The notes below the pieces were generated by a model. The model was not told the DNA's origin. It saw nothing but the letters and a program-made list of their open reading frames with translations, and ran no database searches. Both the position numbers and the translations under genes were made by a program. From Domibacillus enclensis (GTDB lineage: Bacteria; Bacillota; Bacilli; Bacillales; Domibacillaceae), in the NCBI RefSeq assembly GCF_900156125.1, contig NZ_FTLX01000007.1, forward strand, positions 124,001 through 188,000: DNA of 64,000 nt, read 5' to 3'. Of the stretch, positions 8,826-17,728 are shown one piece after another (position 1 is the stretch's first letter; the number at the start of each line of letters is the position of its first letter).

Positions 8826-9485
8826 TTGACATTAAAAATCAGCGTGTATTCTGATTATGTCTGTCCGTTTTGTTTTCTAGCAGAGCAGCCTTTTTACGAA
8901 GCCATTCAAGGACAGGAAGATATTGAAGTAGAGTGGATGCCTTACGAGCTGCGCCCATACCCGAACGAAACACTGCGCCCCGAGGACGATTATTTACAAA
9001 TTACGTGGAGGCAGTCCGTCTACCCGCTCGCAAAGGAGATGGGCGTATCCATCACTTTGCCGAATGTCTCTCCTCAGCCTTACACTAACCTTGCTTTTGA
9101 AGGCTATCAGTTTGCGAGAGAAAACGGAAAAGGAAACGAGTACAATAGCCGGATTTTTCGTGCTTTTTTTCAAGAGGAACAAAATATTGGAGATGTAGAC
9201 ATTCTCACTCGTTTAGCTGAAGATGTTGGGCTGGACCCGAAAACGTACCGTCATGCCCTTGAAAAGCGTACGTATAAGGAAACGCATGAAAAAGCACTGG
9301 CGCACGCAACTAGCCAAGCTGAAATAACAGCTGTCCCCACTTTTGTGATCGGTAAAACGAAAGTATCTGGCATTCAAACCAAAGAAACGCTGGAGACTTT
9401 AATAGAGCAAGAGCGAAAAAAGAAAAAGAAAAAGCTGACCTTTTTGATGGACGGAGACTGCTGTGGACCAGGCGGCTGCTCGTAA
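8826..9485 (+). CDS. DsbA-family oxidoreductase (FrnE-like)
   Basis: 219 residues from a TTG start. Thioredoxin-fold protein with the CPFC active site (YSDYVCPFCFLAEQPF, about residues 8-23) and a helical insertion. The cis-Pro loop is AEITAVPTFVIGKTKVSG. FrnE-like proteins are cytoplasmic dithiol oxidoreductases; no signal peptide is seen. The tail is unusual: a lysine run followed by GDCCGPGGCS, three cysteines that could bind metal. TTG 8826 is chosen because AGGAG lies 8 bp before it; the longer reading lacks an RBS. Confidence 0.85.
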   Translation: MTLKISVYSDYVCPFCFLAEQPFYEAIQGQEDIEVEWMPYELRPYPNETLRPEDDYLQITWRQSVYPLAKEMGVSITLPNVSPQPYTNLAFEGYQFARENGKGNEYNSRIFRAFFQEEQNIGDVDILTRLAEDVGLDPKTYRHALEKRTYKETHEKALAHATSQAEITAVPTFVIGKTKVSGIQTKETLETLIEQERKKKKKKLTFLMDGDCCGPGGCS

Positions 9486-9522
9486 GGAGCCGCCTGAACA
9501 TAACAACGCGGACAGCCATTAA

Positions 9523-9567
9523 AGCCGAACGAATGCGATGTTTCGCATGCTCGTTCGGCTGTTTTTC
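9523..9567. terminator. Bidirectional terminator of the AGCCGAAC hairpin family
   Basis: A long hairpin beginning AGCCGAACGAATGCGA with TTTTT after it, between the convergent dsbA-like gene and the PAS kinase. Relatives occur at 30806, 35711 and 38327. Confidence 0.85.
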
Positions 9568-10712
9568 TATTGAAAATCTATTTGTTGCTCTCTCAGTGGC
9601 AGGCGAATCGAAAACGTTGTTCCTTCTCCGAGACGGCTGTCTACTGAAATATGGCCGCCGTGCTCGTGGATGGTTGTGTACACCTGGGTTAAGCCGAGCC
9701 CCGTGCCTTCTGCCTTGCTTGAGAAAAATGGCGTCCCGAGCAACGTCAACTTGTCCTTCGGCACTCCAATACCTGTATCTGAAATGTTAATATGAATCCA
9801 CTGATTCTCGTAATAATGCGTAATTTTAACCTTCCCTTTTGCTGAAATGGCTTCGAGCGCATTTTTAATTAAATTAAAAAACGCTTTCAAAAACAAATTT
9901 TTCTTCCCGATAAAGGACTTTTCCGCATCACGCAGATCCATTTCCACTTCCACATCATACAGCTTATCCTGAAACAACAGCATAAGCGATTCCAATTCCC
10001 TGCAAAAGAAAATAGGCACCCGCGTTTCGTCCTGCAAATCGGGCTTGGATACTTGCAGTAAATTTTGAAGAGTGGCAAGCGCTTTATCCAGCTCGTTTTC
10101 CATCGTCTGCAAATAAGGATGAGAACTCAATTCCTTCATGAGCTGCAAAAATCCTTTCACAGCGGTTAAAGGATTTTTTACTTCATGCACAATTCCCGCC
10201 GCAATTTGTCCAATCGAAACGAGCTTTTCCCGGTCGTTCAGCATTTTTTCCGTTTCTTTGCGCTCTGTAATGTCACGGAAAACGGATTGCATGACTTTGC
10301 GACTGCCAAACGTGACAGGTCGGCAGTAAAGCTCTGCCTCCACCATCGTGCCATCCGCTCGAATCACTCTTTCTTCAATAAGCGGCGCCAGCCCTCCTTC
10401 ACTCATTCCCTCTTGAATTCGCTCTTTGATCACCCCATGTGAAGACGGCTGAAATACAGAAAGAACATCACCGCCAATTAGTGCTTCTTTTGGCGCACGA
10501 AAAAAATCAGCTCCGGATTCATTGATATAGACAATTTTCCCCTCTGAATGAAGAACGATGGTTTCCATTGAATATTCAATAATGTTCCGGTACATCTCTT
10601 CCCGTTCACTGACGTTTCGATTCATTTGATCAGGTACAGCACCTGTCAATTTCTCCACTCCTCTTTCACCATATTCCCCTGTTTTACTTAACAGTAACAA
10701 TTCGATGCCCAT
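9567..10712 (-). CDS. PAS-domain sensor histidine kinase
   Basis: 381 residues. A PAS domain (about 35-155, ERVIRADGTMVEAELYCRPV) is followed by a HisKA dimerisation helix with the phospho-acceptor His in HEVKNPLTAVKGFLQLM (about residue 175), then a HATPase_c domain (N box NLIKNALEAI, G boxes DTGIGVP and GTGLGL). No membrane segment is seen, so it is cytoplasmic. The type resembles Bacillus sporulation kinases (KinA/KinE-like) that feed Spo0F. No response regulator is adjacent. A terminator (10736-10772) separates it from the pterin operon upstream. Confidence 0.9.
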   Translation of the reverse strand: MGIELLLLSKTGEYGERGVEKLTGAVPDQMNRNVSEREEMYRNIIEYSMETIVLHSEGKIVYINESGADFFRAPKEALIGGDVLSVFQPSSHGVIKERIQEGMSEGGLAPLIEERVIRADGTMVEAELYCRPVTFGSRKVMQSVFRDITERKETEKMLNDREKLVSIGQIAAGIVHEVKNPLTAVKGFLQLMKELSSHPYLQTMENELDKALATLQNLLQVSKPDLQDETRVPIFFCRELESLMLLFQDKLYDVEVEMDLRDAEKSFIGKKNLFLKAFFNLIKNALEAISAKGKVKITHYYENQWIHINISDTGIGVPKDKLTLLGTPFFSSKAEGTGLGLTQVYTTIHEHGGHISVDSRLGEGTTFSIRLPLREQQIDFQ

Positions 10713-10735
10713 GTCTTTTTTCCCTTTTTTAAACA

Positions 10736-10772
10736 GAAAAAAGCCATGCTTATTTTATGAGAGCATGGCTAG
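10736..10772 (-). terminator. Terminator ending the riboswitch-controlled pterin operon
   Basis: On the minus strand AGCCATGCTC pairs with a near-exact complement ending GCATGGCT, followed by TTTTTT. It lies about 20 bp after the last STAS gene. Confidence 0.85.
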
Positions 10773-10790
10773 GAGTATGAGTTGCCTTTT

Positions 10791-11105
10791 TTAAAGAAAA
10801 ATATCTTCCCCAATAATTTCAGGGATTTGAAGCAGATCGAATACGATTTGAACATCTTCGTTTACATTGATTATTTTTATCGATTTATGCTGATCGTGCA
10901 GAGCATGTACAATGTTTAATAGAAGGCCCATACCGGAAGAATCCACAAAAGGAACTTTCGAGAAATCGAACGTAATTTGAGAATAGCTCTCCATTTCGGG
11001 CAGTATGTTTTCTTCTACTACTTCTGTTGAATCAATATCCAGGTCTCCATCCAGACAGATAACCGCTTCTTGTTCTGATATAGCCTTTATTGAAAATGCA
11101 ATCAT
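10791..11105 (-). CDS. STAS-domain protein (anti-sigma-factor antagonist type), last gene of the operon
   Basis: 104 residues, a single STAS domain. The phosphorylatable serine site DSSGMG follows the central strand ITFDFSKVPFV, as in SpoIIAA and RsbV. Such proteins switch between phosphorylated (inactive) and dephosphorylated forms under an anti-sigma kinase and a PP2C phosphatase, and both of those are encoded in the same operon. ATG 11105 is chosen since AGGAGGATCACC precedes it; that RBS overlaps the stop codon of the upstream gene. Partner and output are unknown. Confidence 0.88.
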   Translation of the reverse strand: MIAFSIKAISEQEAVICLDGDLDIDSTEVVEENILPEMESYSQITFDFSKVPFVDSSGMGLLLNIVHALHDQHKSIKIINVNEDVQIVFDLLQIPEIIGEDIFL

Positions 11106-11115
11106 GGTGATCCTC

Positions 11116-13227
11116 CTAAACAAACGAAATTTGATTTTGGTGGTTTAAAGAAGCTGTTACGTATCTTCTTGATTCACTGAACATATACTTGCGTGTTCCA
11201 ACCTTAATAGTCGTCCCTTCAAGAACGTAATCGATTTGAATCTGCTGATCGGCAGGTACTGAAATAAACGTCGGCGTATTGCTTTCAGCGCCAGCTTCTT
11301 TCACTTTAACTCCCATACGTCCGAATACTTCACCACCGCGCAGCGCTCCACTAATTTCAAGTTTTCCGCCTGCATGAATTTTCGTATTGACACTGCTTTT
11401 ACCAAATATTTTCACATCGCCGCTGCAAAACAAACGGCTGCTTAATACGTTCGGCGTGTGAATATATGAATTCGGCTCTACTGGAAGCTGACTGTATTCG
11501 TACATTTCATCTATTTGACTTAAAATTCCTTTCAGCTGTTCAATTGACACAATATCGTTTGATAACGTGAGAAAGATACGGGACAGCTTTTCGTCCATTT
11601 CTCTCCAGACAGGATCGATCAAATAAGCCTCACCTTGCTCGATGATTTCTTTGTATTTTTTAATTAAAGATGGAAAATGCTTAAATTTCTTTTCTAGTAA
11701 AATATGAAGCAATGGCTGGAGACCACTTCTTGAAAAATCACTCGCTTTAAAGCCTGGAGACAAAATCAGCTGATTAATCAGCTGATTAATCCTCTTTAAA
11801 TCAAATTGAATCGGCTCAAGAGCTATTCCAAGCTCCGTAATCATCATATTGTTTTTTCCTGAGGATATATCAGACGCGACAATCCCCCCATTCGCAATAA
11901 CGGCTCCATTTGAAGTGACATGGGCCCTGTTAATGGACTGGTGAACCATTACATCTCCTTCTGCTTCTACCTTCATCCGCTCGCTGATTTCTCCCATGAT
12001 TTCAACATCGCCTTTAAATCGGATATTGCCTGATGATAAATCGACGTTTCCTGGGTGCGTCAACTTTGACATAATCGAAAATTTAGCGATGTGGTTTCGC
12101 TGCTCTAAATGCGGTCGGCCTGGCTCAGTCGCAATTACCTTATTTTCAATAATAGCAATTCCTTTTCCTGCTCTCACAGCGATCGGATGTGTTTGCTTTG
12201 CCGGGAGCGGCTCGTTTGTGACTGTTCTGCCCGGCTGTCCAGGAATAGGAGGATGAACGACCGCAATAACTTGACCGCTTTCCACATTCGGAATGGATTT
12301 TATTTCCCGATAATCCACCCGGTTATGATCAATTTCACGCGGTCCCTTTTTCGAGTCCATATCTATTTGTATATCAAGCCAGCCATCTTGACCCGGTATC
12401 GGTTCAATTCCAGTGGCAATGGTAAACAACCCAGATTCCTCCGTCTCGGTTGCTCGAACAATCTCCGCTTGGTGAAAACCGTGCTTAACCCGCCGTTCTT
12501 CTAGCACCTGCATAACGTCAGTGTATGAAAGTGTATTATTCACTTTTTTTTGTTCATCGACCTTTAGCTTAATGCGGCTGTCCGGTTCAATATCAACAAG
12601 AGACCGCGTCATCCGATAGCCTGGCTTCACATACAGCTCTACTTTCAATTTATTGTGATCCATTTTCACTTCCCAAACCGTATCCCGTTCTTCTTCTGCC
12701 ACGGTTACTTCGTAAAAATCCTGCTCTGAAACAATGATCGTATCCTCTTGCACAAGCTCTCTGTTTCGAAAAAGCTTAACGTGTTCAGGAATCGTGACGA
12801 CCGGGTATTTGTTTGGCGAAGACTGGCAGAAAAGCCGGCCGTTCTGCACCCATACCTTCCCTGCTAATTCATTTGGCGGTGCTTGTTCTAACGGTTTTTT
12901 GAGCTCTGCCTTCCACGTGTCTTGAAGTGAATCTGCAGGAGCTCTGTCTATTTCAGGCAGCACATCGATCATTTGATCTAGTAGTTGAAATGCATCCGTC
13001 TTTTCTTTCACGTCCCCTTCTGCTTTTTTTTCATAAGCAGGTGTAAACGCATGTGAAAGCTGCTTTGTCATTTTCACTACTGCTTCTTTTGATTTCAAGC
13101 CGAAAAACACTTTTGTTTCCTGCTGAATGACTTCAATGTTCACTTCATCACGCGACACATTTAACAAATAAAGACCCGTATCAATGGCTTCCTGCAAGGT
13201 TTTTCCTTTAGAAATAATACTTTGCAT
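11116..13227 (-). CDS. Jag_N-FapA (DUF342) protein
   Basis: 703 residues, cytoplasmic. The first about 55 residues (ISKGKTLQEAIDTGLYLLNV) look like the Jag N-terminal domain. After a linker comes a FapA/DUF342 region rich in beta structure with repeated G-V-I-x-G-turn segments (NRAHVTSNGAVIANGGIVAS; SVNTKIHAGGKLEISGALRG), suggesting a polymer-type right-handed beta-helix like bactofilins. A coiled-coil insertion lies at about 470-570. The family is widespread and its biochemical role is not established. Its place between the PP2C and a STAS gene suggests a scaffold in the same circuit. It is the largest protein of the operon. Confidence 0.8.
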   Translation of the reverse strand: MQSIISKGKTLQEAIDTGLYLLNVSRDEVNIEVIQQETKVFFGLKSKEAVVKMTKQLSHAFTPAYEKKAEGDVKEKTDAFQLLDQMIDVLPEIDRAPADSLQDTWKAELKKPLEQAPPNELAGKVWVQNGRLFCQSSPNKYPVVTIPEHVKLFRNRELVQEDTIIVSEQDFYEVTVAEEERDTVWEVKMDHNKLKVELYVKPGYRMTRSLVDIEPDSRIKLKVDEQKKVNNTLSYTDVMQVLEERRVKHGFHQAEIVRATETEESGLFTIATGIEPIPGQDGWLDIQIDMDSKKGPREIDHNRVDYREIKSIPNVESGQVIAVVHPPIPGQPGRTVTNEPLPAKQTHPIAVRAGKGIAIIENKVIATEPGRPHLEQRNHIAKFSIMSKLTHPGNVDLSSGNIRFKGDVEIMGEISERMKVEAEGDVMVHQSINRAHVTSNGAVIANGGIVASDISSGKNNMMITELGIALEPIQFDLKRINQLINQLILSPGFKASDFSRSGLQPLLHILLEKKFKHFPSLIKKYKEIIEQGEAYLIDPVWREMDEKLSRIFLTLSNDIVSIEQLKGILSQIDEMYEYSQLPVEPNSYIHTPNVLSSRLFCSGDVKIFGKSSVNTKIHAGGKLEISGALRGGEVFGRMGVKVKEAGAESNTPTFISVPADQQIQIDYVLEGTTIKVGTRKYMFSESRRYVTASLNHQNQISFV

Positions 13228-13241
13228 ATAATCCCTCTCCC

Positions 13242-14087
13242 TTATTTCATTAATGGAGAATTCAAGCTTGTAATTTCTACTTGCTGGTCGTTAATTTTCA
13301 ATACGACCATTGTAATATCATCACGTTGCGCCAATCCGTTTGTAAACGCTTCAACAGAAGCCAAGACACTTGTCTGAATTTCTTCAACACCCTTTTCCTT
13401 ATGCAGCAGAAGAGTTTGAATTAAGCGCTCTAATCGGTATTGCTCCTTATCCTCGTTTAATGCTTCGATAATCCCGTCTGTATAAAAAAACACTGTATCT
13501 TGATTAGACAGCTGAATAGATTTGTTTGTATACTGCTGGTTCGGCAGTCCGCCGATCATGATTCCTTTCACTTTCGGCACTTCTTCTACTTTTTCTTGCT
13601 TCGCTTGAATAAAAAGTGGAAGGTGATGACCCGCGTTCGCGTATGTGAGTACCGATGAAGCAGGGTCCCAGTCAGCACATAGTAACGTGACAAACGATTT
13701 TAATATACGCAGATCGCTGTACAGTGCCTGGTTCATAGACATAAGCGTTTCTGCCGGACTTTTCGTTGTTTCAGCTGCGCTTCGAAACGCCCCTCTTGTT
13801 AAGATCATGAGCATAGCCGCTGGAATGCCCTTTCCCATTACATCCCCAATCACAATTCGCAGCTTTCCATTGACGAGTGGATAAAAATCGTAATAATCAC
13901 CGCCGATCAATCGCGCCGGAATCGAAGCGCCCGAAACTTTTCCTCCTTGAAAAACTGGTGTTTTTCCATTTAAAAGCTGTGACTGAATATTTCTTGCCAG
14001 ATTAATTTCACGTTTCAGTGTTTTATCCATTGAAGAGAGCTCCTCCTGGTCCAACTGGCGGGAGTATGTCAATTTATCCTTGTACAA
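13242..14087 (-). CDS. PP2C-type serine phosphatase (SpoIIE/RsbU family)
   Basis: 281 residues. An N-terminal helix (LDQEELSSMDKTLKREINLA) is followed by a complete SpoIIE-type PP2C domain with the metal-binding aspartates in IGGDYYDFY, VIGDVMGKGIPAAM, FYTDGIIEA and RDDITMVVL. Its expected substrate is a phosphorylated STAS protein such as the two encoded next to it. It begins with TTG directly after the stop codon of the preceding STAS gene, with GGAGG 8 bp upstream. It has no sensor domain of its own; the HAMP sensor gene two genes upstream probably supplies one. Confidence 0.9.
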   Translation of the reverse strand: MYKDKLTYSRQLDQEELSSMDKTLKREINLARNIQSQLLNGKTPVFQGGKVSGASIPARLIGGDYYDFYPLVNGKLRIVIGDVMGKGIPAAMLMILTRGAFRSAAETTKSPAETLMSMNQALYSDLRILKSFVTLLCADWDPASSVLTYANAGHHLPLFIQAKQEKVEEVPKVKGIMIGGLPNQQYTNKSIQLSNQDTVFFYTDGIIEALNEDKEQYRLERLIQTLLLHKEKGVEEIQTSVLASVEAFTNGLAQRDDITMVVLKINDQQVEITSLNSPLMK

Positions 14088-14405
14088 TTAAATGACCTCC
14101 CCTTGAAACGCAGCTAAAATTTCATACAGCCCTACCGTTTCAAACAGCTCGTCCGTTAGCTCATCAATTCCTTGAAGCTTTAATGTGAAATTTTTTTCTT
14201 CAGATGCATATATGGCATTCATAATCGCGCCAATCCCCGTTGAATCGATAAATTCCAGTCCTGAAAAATCAAGAATCACCGTGTCCATCCCATTAATTTC
14301 TTCAAGATAGACATCAAGAAGGTTCGTCGTCGTAATGTCGATAAGTCCGTTTACTTTTAAAATAGTCGTCCGGTGCTGCACTTCTTTTTCAACCGTCAAC
14401 AGCAT
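14088..14405 (-). CDS. STAS-domain protein (anti-sigma-factor antagonist type)
   Basis: 105 residues, single STAS domain with the regulatory serine in FIDSTGIGAIMNAI after VILDFSGLE. It sits between the HAMP sensor gene and the PP2C gene. ATG 14405 follows GGTGAAAAT and is preferred; an in-frame ATG six codons upstream overlaps the sensor stop. This is the first of two STAS proteins in the operon. Two antagonists with one phosphatase and one ATPase suggest a branched or sequential partner switch, which is inference. Confidence 0.88.
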   Translation of the reverse strand: MLLTVEKEVQHRTTILKVNGLIDITTTNLLDVYLEEINGMDTVILDFSGLEFIDSTGIGAIMNAIYASEEKNFTLKLQGIDELTDELFETVGLYEILAAFQGEVI

Positions 14406-14419
14406 ATTTTCACCAGCTT

Positions 14420-15994
14420 TCAAATCTTAAATTTATTAATTTGCTGAATAGTGCTTTTCGAAATGGTCGAAAGCTCCCTTGATTGTTTATGAAGCGCCTG
14501 CACAAGGTCCGATAATGAAAGCGTCGTTTCCGTTACCGCTGCTGTCCGCTCCAATGCCATCTGCCTCATTTTCTCAATGCTTTCTTTCAGCACACCAATT
14601 CGGCTGTCTTTCTCATACGGCTCGAGCACACGCAATGTTTCGTCTAAAAACTCACTAATATCATTAAGCTGGTCTCTCGATTTAATGGTTGCTTCTGTTG
14701 AAATGGAATACATACGATCCACCGATTCGGACGCTTCCTTTTCCAGTTGATTGGACAGCTGCTGCGTTTTCAAAGCTTGAATCTGCGTATCTGCAAGCAG
14801 CTCATTTAATTTATCAACCATCCGGTTCGCTGTACGCGACAGTTCCCCAAGTTCACTGCCGTCTTTCACGTTGCTTTTAGCTGTTAAATCGCCTTCTTCA
14901 ATGTTTTTTATTTGTCTGATGATTTTTTGAATGTTTTCGTAGATCCGGTTGAAAAACCTGAATGTCAATAATGTTAAAATGACTAATCCAATGACGCCGG
15001 ATACAATCAAAATAATAGAATGTCTATAAAGCGGCCAAACAATCTGATCGTAATCTAGAGCAACCGCCACAACATGGCTGTCTTCTGTCGGAATAAACAT
15101 TTTGAACAGCTTTTCGCCTTTTATGGTTTGAAGCGATGTTGTTTTAACTGGCTCTTCAGCTATCTTCTTTAAAATGTCTTCATCTTCTTTTGTAAAGGTT
15201 TCATAGCCGCCGAACACCACTTTCTTCATAGGCGGATAAAGTTGTTTTTCCAATTCGGGATTTTGATAAACTGCTGGATTCAGGACGCTTACTTCTTTTA
15301 AAAAAGATGTTTCTGTTTCTATTTTTTCAATCCATTGGTCAGGACCCGCTTCTTCAGTAAACTGATACACTTCTTCTGCCTCAATAAAAGGATTAATAAA
15401 ATAATCTGCTCCTGGAGGATGGTAATAGGCATATTTAAAAAACAACGGTTTTTCATCATGCGAACCAGACTGAGCGATCGGTAGGACGAGTAAGTTTTCA
15501 GCTGTAAATGCCATTTCGTCACTAGGCTTTTCGCCGTTTAGTAAAGCATTTGATGCCTGGTAGACGTAGTCACCGAAATTGCGTGTACTGAAGCCGATAT
15601 CCTTCTCATCTGTTGACTTTACTACGACAATATCGTCGCCCTGCCTCGCGAAAATAGATAATCCTGATAATTCCATTTCTTCCTTAATCGCTGTCAGCTG
15701 TTCGGTTGTGACATTTTCTGCAGTATTTGTGTTTAGCTTAGAGGCGATGTGAGACGCATATCCTGCCATTTTCAAATCGATCTGGTGCTCAATCGTTTCG
15801 GATGCCAGTTTTGTTTCATTAATTCCTTCTTGAATGCTGGTTGCAATCATCTCTGACTTCATTTTCAATTCTTCATCAATTTGCTTTTGCACTAAATAGA
15901 CTTGTATGGCCACTGAAATGAGTGTGACAATGAATAGAATAGAAAGAATTCTCATTAAAAACTGTTTTCTTAATGTTGTTTTTTTGTTTTTCAC
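14420..15994 (-). CDS. Membrane sensor with extracellular domain, HAMP and coiled-coil output, no enzymatic domain
   Basis: 524 residues. Transmembrane helix 1 lies at about 13-32 (ILSILFIVTLISVAIQVYL), an extracellular Cache-like sensor at about 35-320, helix 2 at about 328-348 (LIVSGVIGLVILTLLTF), HAMP at about 349-400 (IKNIEEGDLTAKSNVKDGSE), then a long coiled coil to the end. It looks like a chemoreceptor front half without the conserved signalling hairpin, kinase, GGDEF or phosphatase. In related systems HAMP and PP2C are fused; here they are separate neighbouring genes. Ligand unknown. Confidence 0.75.
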   Translation of the reverse strand: MKNKKTTLRKQFLMRILSILFIVTLISVAIQVYLVQKQIDEELKMKSEMIATSIQEGINETKLASETIEHQIDLKMAGYASHIASKLNTNTAENVTTEQLTAIKEEMELSGLSIFARQGDDIVVVKSTDEKDIGFSTRNFGDYVYQASNALLNGEKPSDEMAFTAENLLVLPIAQSGSHDEKPLFFKYAYYHPPGADYFINPFIEAEEVYQFTEEAGPDQWIEKIETETSFLKEVSVLNPAVYQNPELEKQLYPPMKKVVFGGYETFTKEDEDILKKIAEEPVKTTSLQTIKGEKLFKMFIPTEDSHVVAVALDYDQIVWPLYRHSIILIVSGVIGLVILTLLTFRFFNRIYENIQKIIRQIKNIEEGDLTAKSNVKDGSELGELSRTANRMVDKLNELLADTQIQALKTQQLSNQLEKEASESVDRMYSISTEATIKSRDQLNDISEFLDETLRVLEPYEKDSRIGVLKESIEKMRQMALERTAAVTETTLSLSDLVQALHKQSRELSTISKSTIQQINKFKI

Positions 15995-16008
15995 AAGAAA
16001 CCCTCATT

Positions 16009-17484
16009 TCATTTTACGTATTCACTAGCTCTTTGCCGCAGTGTCACTTTATCCACTTTCCCTTGAATTAATGGAATTTCGTCCAGCTGATAAAATTCAT
16101 CTGGCACTTTAAAGCGAGCGATTTTCTCGCTGCAAAAAGAAGTAATATCTATAAAGGATAGTTCTTTTTCAGCGGTCATGAAGGCGACTATTTTTTCTCC
16201 ATATATTTTATGAGGGACGCCAACTACAACAGCTTGATGAACAGATGGATGCTGACAGAGAACCTTTTCAACCTCACCCGGTATAACTTGCTGTCCACCC
16301 TTTTTAATCATGTCCTTTTTCCGGCCTACAATCATGATTTTCTGTTCAGGTGTTAACTGAGCTAGGTCCCCTGTATTAAACCAGCCATCATGATACACTT
16401 CTTTATCTAACTGAACATTTCCGTAATAACCCATAAATCCACATTTTGTTTTAAAGTGCAGTTCGCCGGCACCTTCTTCTTTTTCAAGCTTGTATTCCAC
16501 ATCCGGCACAAGTGTCCATTCAATGCCATTTCGAATATCCTTTTCTGTGTACATCATTGCACCAATTTCAGAAAGACCGTAACCGCTCGTTAATGTACAA
16601 TCTTTCACTTGAGCGACAGATTCAATAAAATCCAAAGATATATTTTCTCCCGCCAAACTGACGAACTCAATCTTCTTTAATGCCTTTTCCTCGCGTGACT
16701 GATCCAATAAATAAACTGCTTTATAAAGGGACGGGCTCGTGATTAATTTATTTGCCTGACTTTTCCTCATTAAATCCATCATATCCGGAAAATGAAAGGA
16801 TTCTGTAATGGTAATATGATTGCGATTTTGAAAAGCGGTCAATAACCAGCAAAGACCGAATAAACCTGATACCGGTGCCATTAAAAAAAATTGATCCTGT
16901 TCTTTCATGCTGACCATTTCTCTTAGTGCTCTTGCAGCGAATTCAACAAATTCCTGGCCAGCCATAATACCTTTTGGGACCCCTGTACTTCCTGACGTAC
17001 AGCCGATCATATCTAATTTTTCATTTTGTTCATCCAAGCGTTTTTCCCCGCTTATTTTTTCACAATTCCAATCCACACTATTTCCAGATGTGAAAATGAC
17101 TGTTTCTTTTCTTTCTTCTTTGGCCCACTCATGAATAATTTCCGAAAAAGGAATACCATTGTGCTGCTCAATCGAAAAAATAAAATGAGGATTAATAAAT
17201 GAAAGAATACTAGTTAAATCCTCCTTTCTCAGCATAGGACTGATTGGAATGATAACTCCATTTAACCGGCTTATTGCTAATGACAAGCTCATATAGCTGA
17301 GTACGTTCGGAACAATAAGCGCGAATCTTTTTCTCGTTACGCTTCCTGTCTCGTTCAGTACCTCACTGTATTGGTCTACTTCATCTGTAATGTTTTTAAA
17401 TGTAAAAGAACCGCTTTGCGTTGTCAGCAATACTTTATTTTCGTCCACTTCTTTTTCCATCAACCATTTATACAGATTGCTCAT
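16009..17484 (-). CDS. Adenylate-forming acyl ligase (ANL superfamily)
   Basis: 491 residues. All core motifs are present: P-loop CTSGSTGVPKG (about 165-175), GYGLSEIGAM, WFNTGDLAQL, the hinge GRKKDMIKKGGQQVIPGEVE, and the catalytic lysine near the C-terminus in QGKVDKV. It activates a carboxylate with ATP and probably loads it on a thiol. The gene overlaps the upstream acyl-carrier-protein gene by 17 bp, with its own GGGGGGATAG RBS inside that gene, so the carrier protein is the likely acceptor. The substrate cannot be predicted reliably. Confidence 0.88.
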   Translation of the reverse strand: MSNLYKWLMEKEVDENKVLLTTQSGSFTFKNITDEVDQYSEVLNETGSVTRKRFALIVPNVLSYMSLSLAISRLNGVIIPISPMLRKEDLTSILSFINPHFIFSIEQHNGIPFSEIIHEWAKEERKETVIFTSGNSVDWNCEKISGEKRLDEQNEKLDMIGCTSGSTGVPKGIMAGQEFVEFAARALREMVSMKEQDQFFLMAPVSGLFGLCWLLTAFQNRNHITITESFHFPDMMDLMRKSQANKLITSPSLYKAVYLLDQSREEKALKKIEFVSLAGENISLDFIESVAQVKDCTLTSGYGLSEIGAMMYTEKDIRNGIEWTLVPDVEYKLEKEEGAGELHFKTKCGFMGYYGNVQLDKEVYHDGWFNTGDLAQLTPEQKIMIVGRKKDMIKKGGQQVIPGEVEKVLCQHPSVHQAVVVGVPHKIYGEKIVAFMTAEKELSFIDITSFCSEKIARFKVPDEFYQLDEIPLIQGKVDKVTLRQRASEYVK

Positions 17485-17713
17485 AATCTATCCCCCCAAA
17501 TAATTGATAAAGATTCCCTACCGTCTGCAAGTCTTCATTACTTTGAATCTGTCCCAATTCAACCTGAAAGAATTCTGAGATTTCAACGAGCAAATTAACA
17601 AGCTGCAGTGAATCAACACCTAAATCTTCACATAAAGATGTTTCTTTTTGAATAAGCTTGGACTCTGTATGAACGGTTTTGGCAATGTACTCACGGAACG
17701 CTTCAAATGTCAT
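17468..17713 (-). CDS. Acyl carrier protein
   Basis: 81 residues with the phosphopantetheine attachment motif GVDSLQLVNLLVEISEFF; Ser35 is the attachment residue. It is a discrete type II carrier, distinct from housekeeping AcpP in its context: no fatty-acid genes flank it. AGGAGAGACCG precedes the ATG. The 17-bp overlap with the ligase gene implies equal production of the two. No ketosynthase, condensation domain or phosphopantetheinyl transferase is encoded nearby. Confidence 0.92.
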   Translation of the reverse strand: MTFEAFREYIAKTVHTESKLIQKETSLCEDLGVDSLQLVNLLVEISEFFQVELGQIQSNEDLQTVGNLYQLFGGIDYEQSV

Positions 17714-17728
17714 CGGTCTCTCCTCTTT

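Noticed and set aside
14420-15994. Methyl-accepting chemotaxis protein
   Set aside because: The coiled-coil tail is too short and lacks the conserved hairpin tip that binds CheA and CheW.
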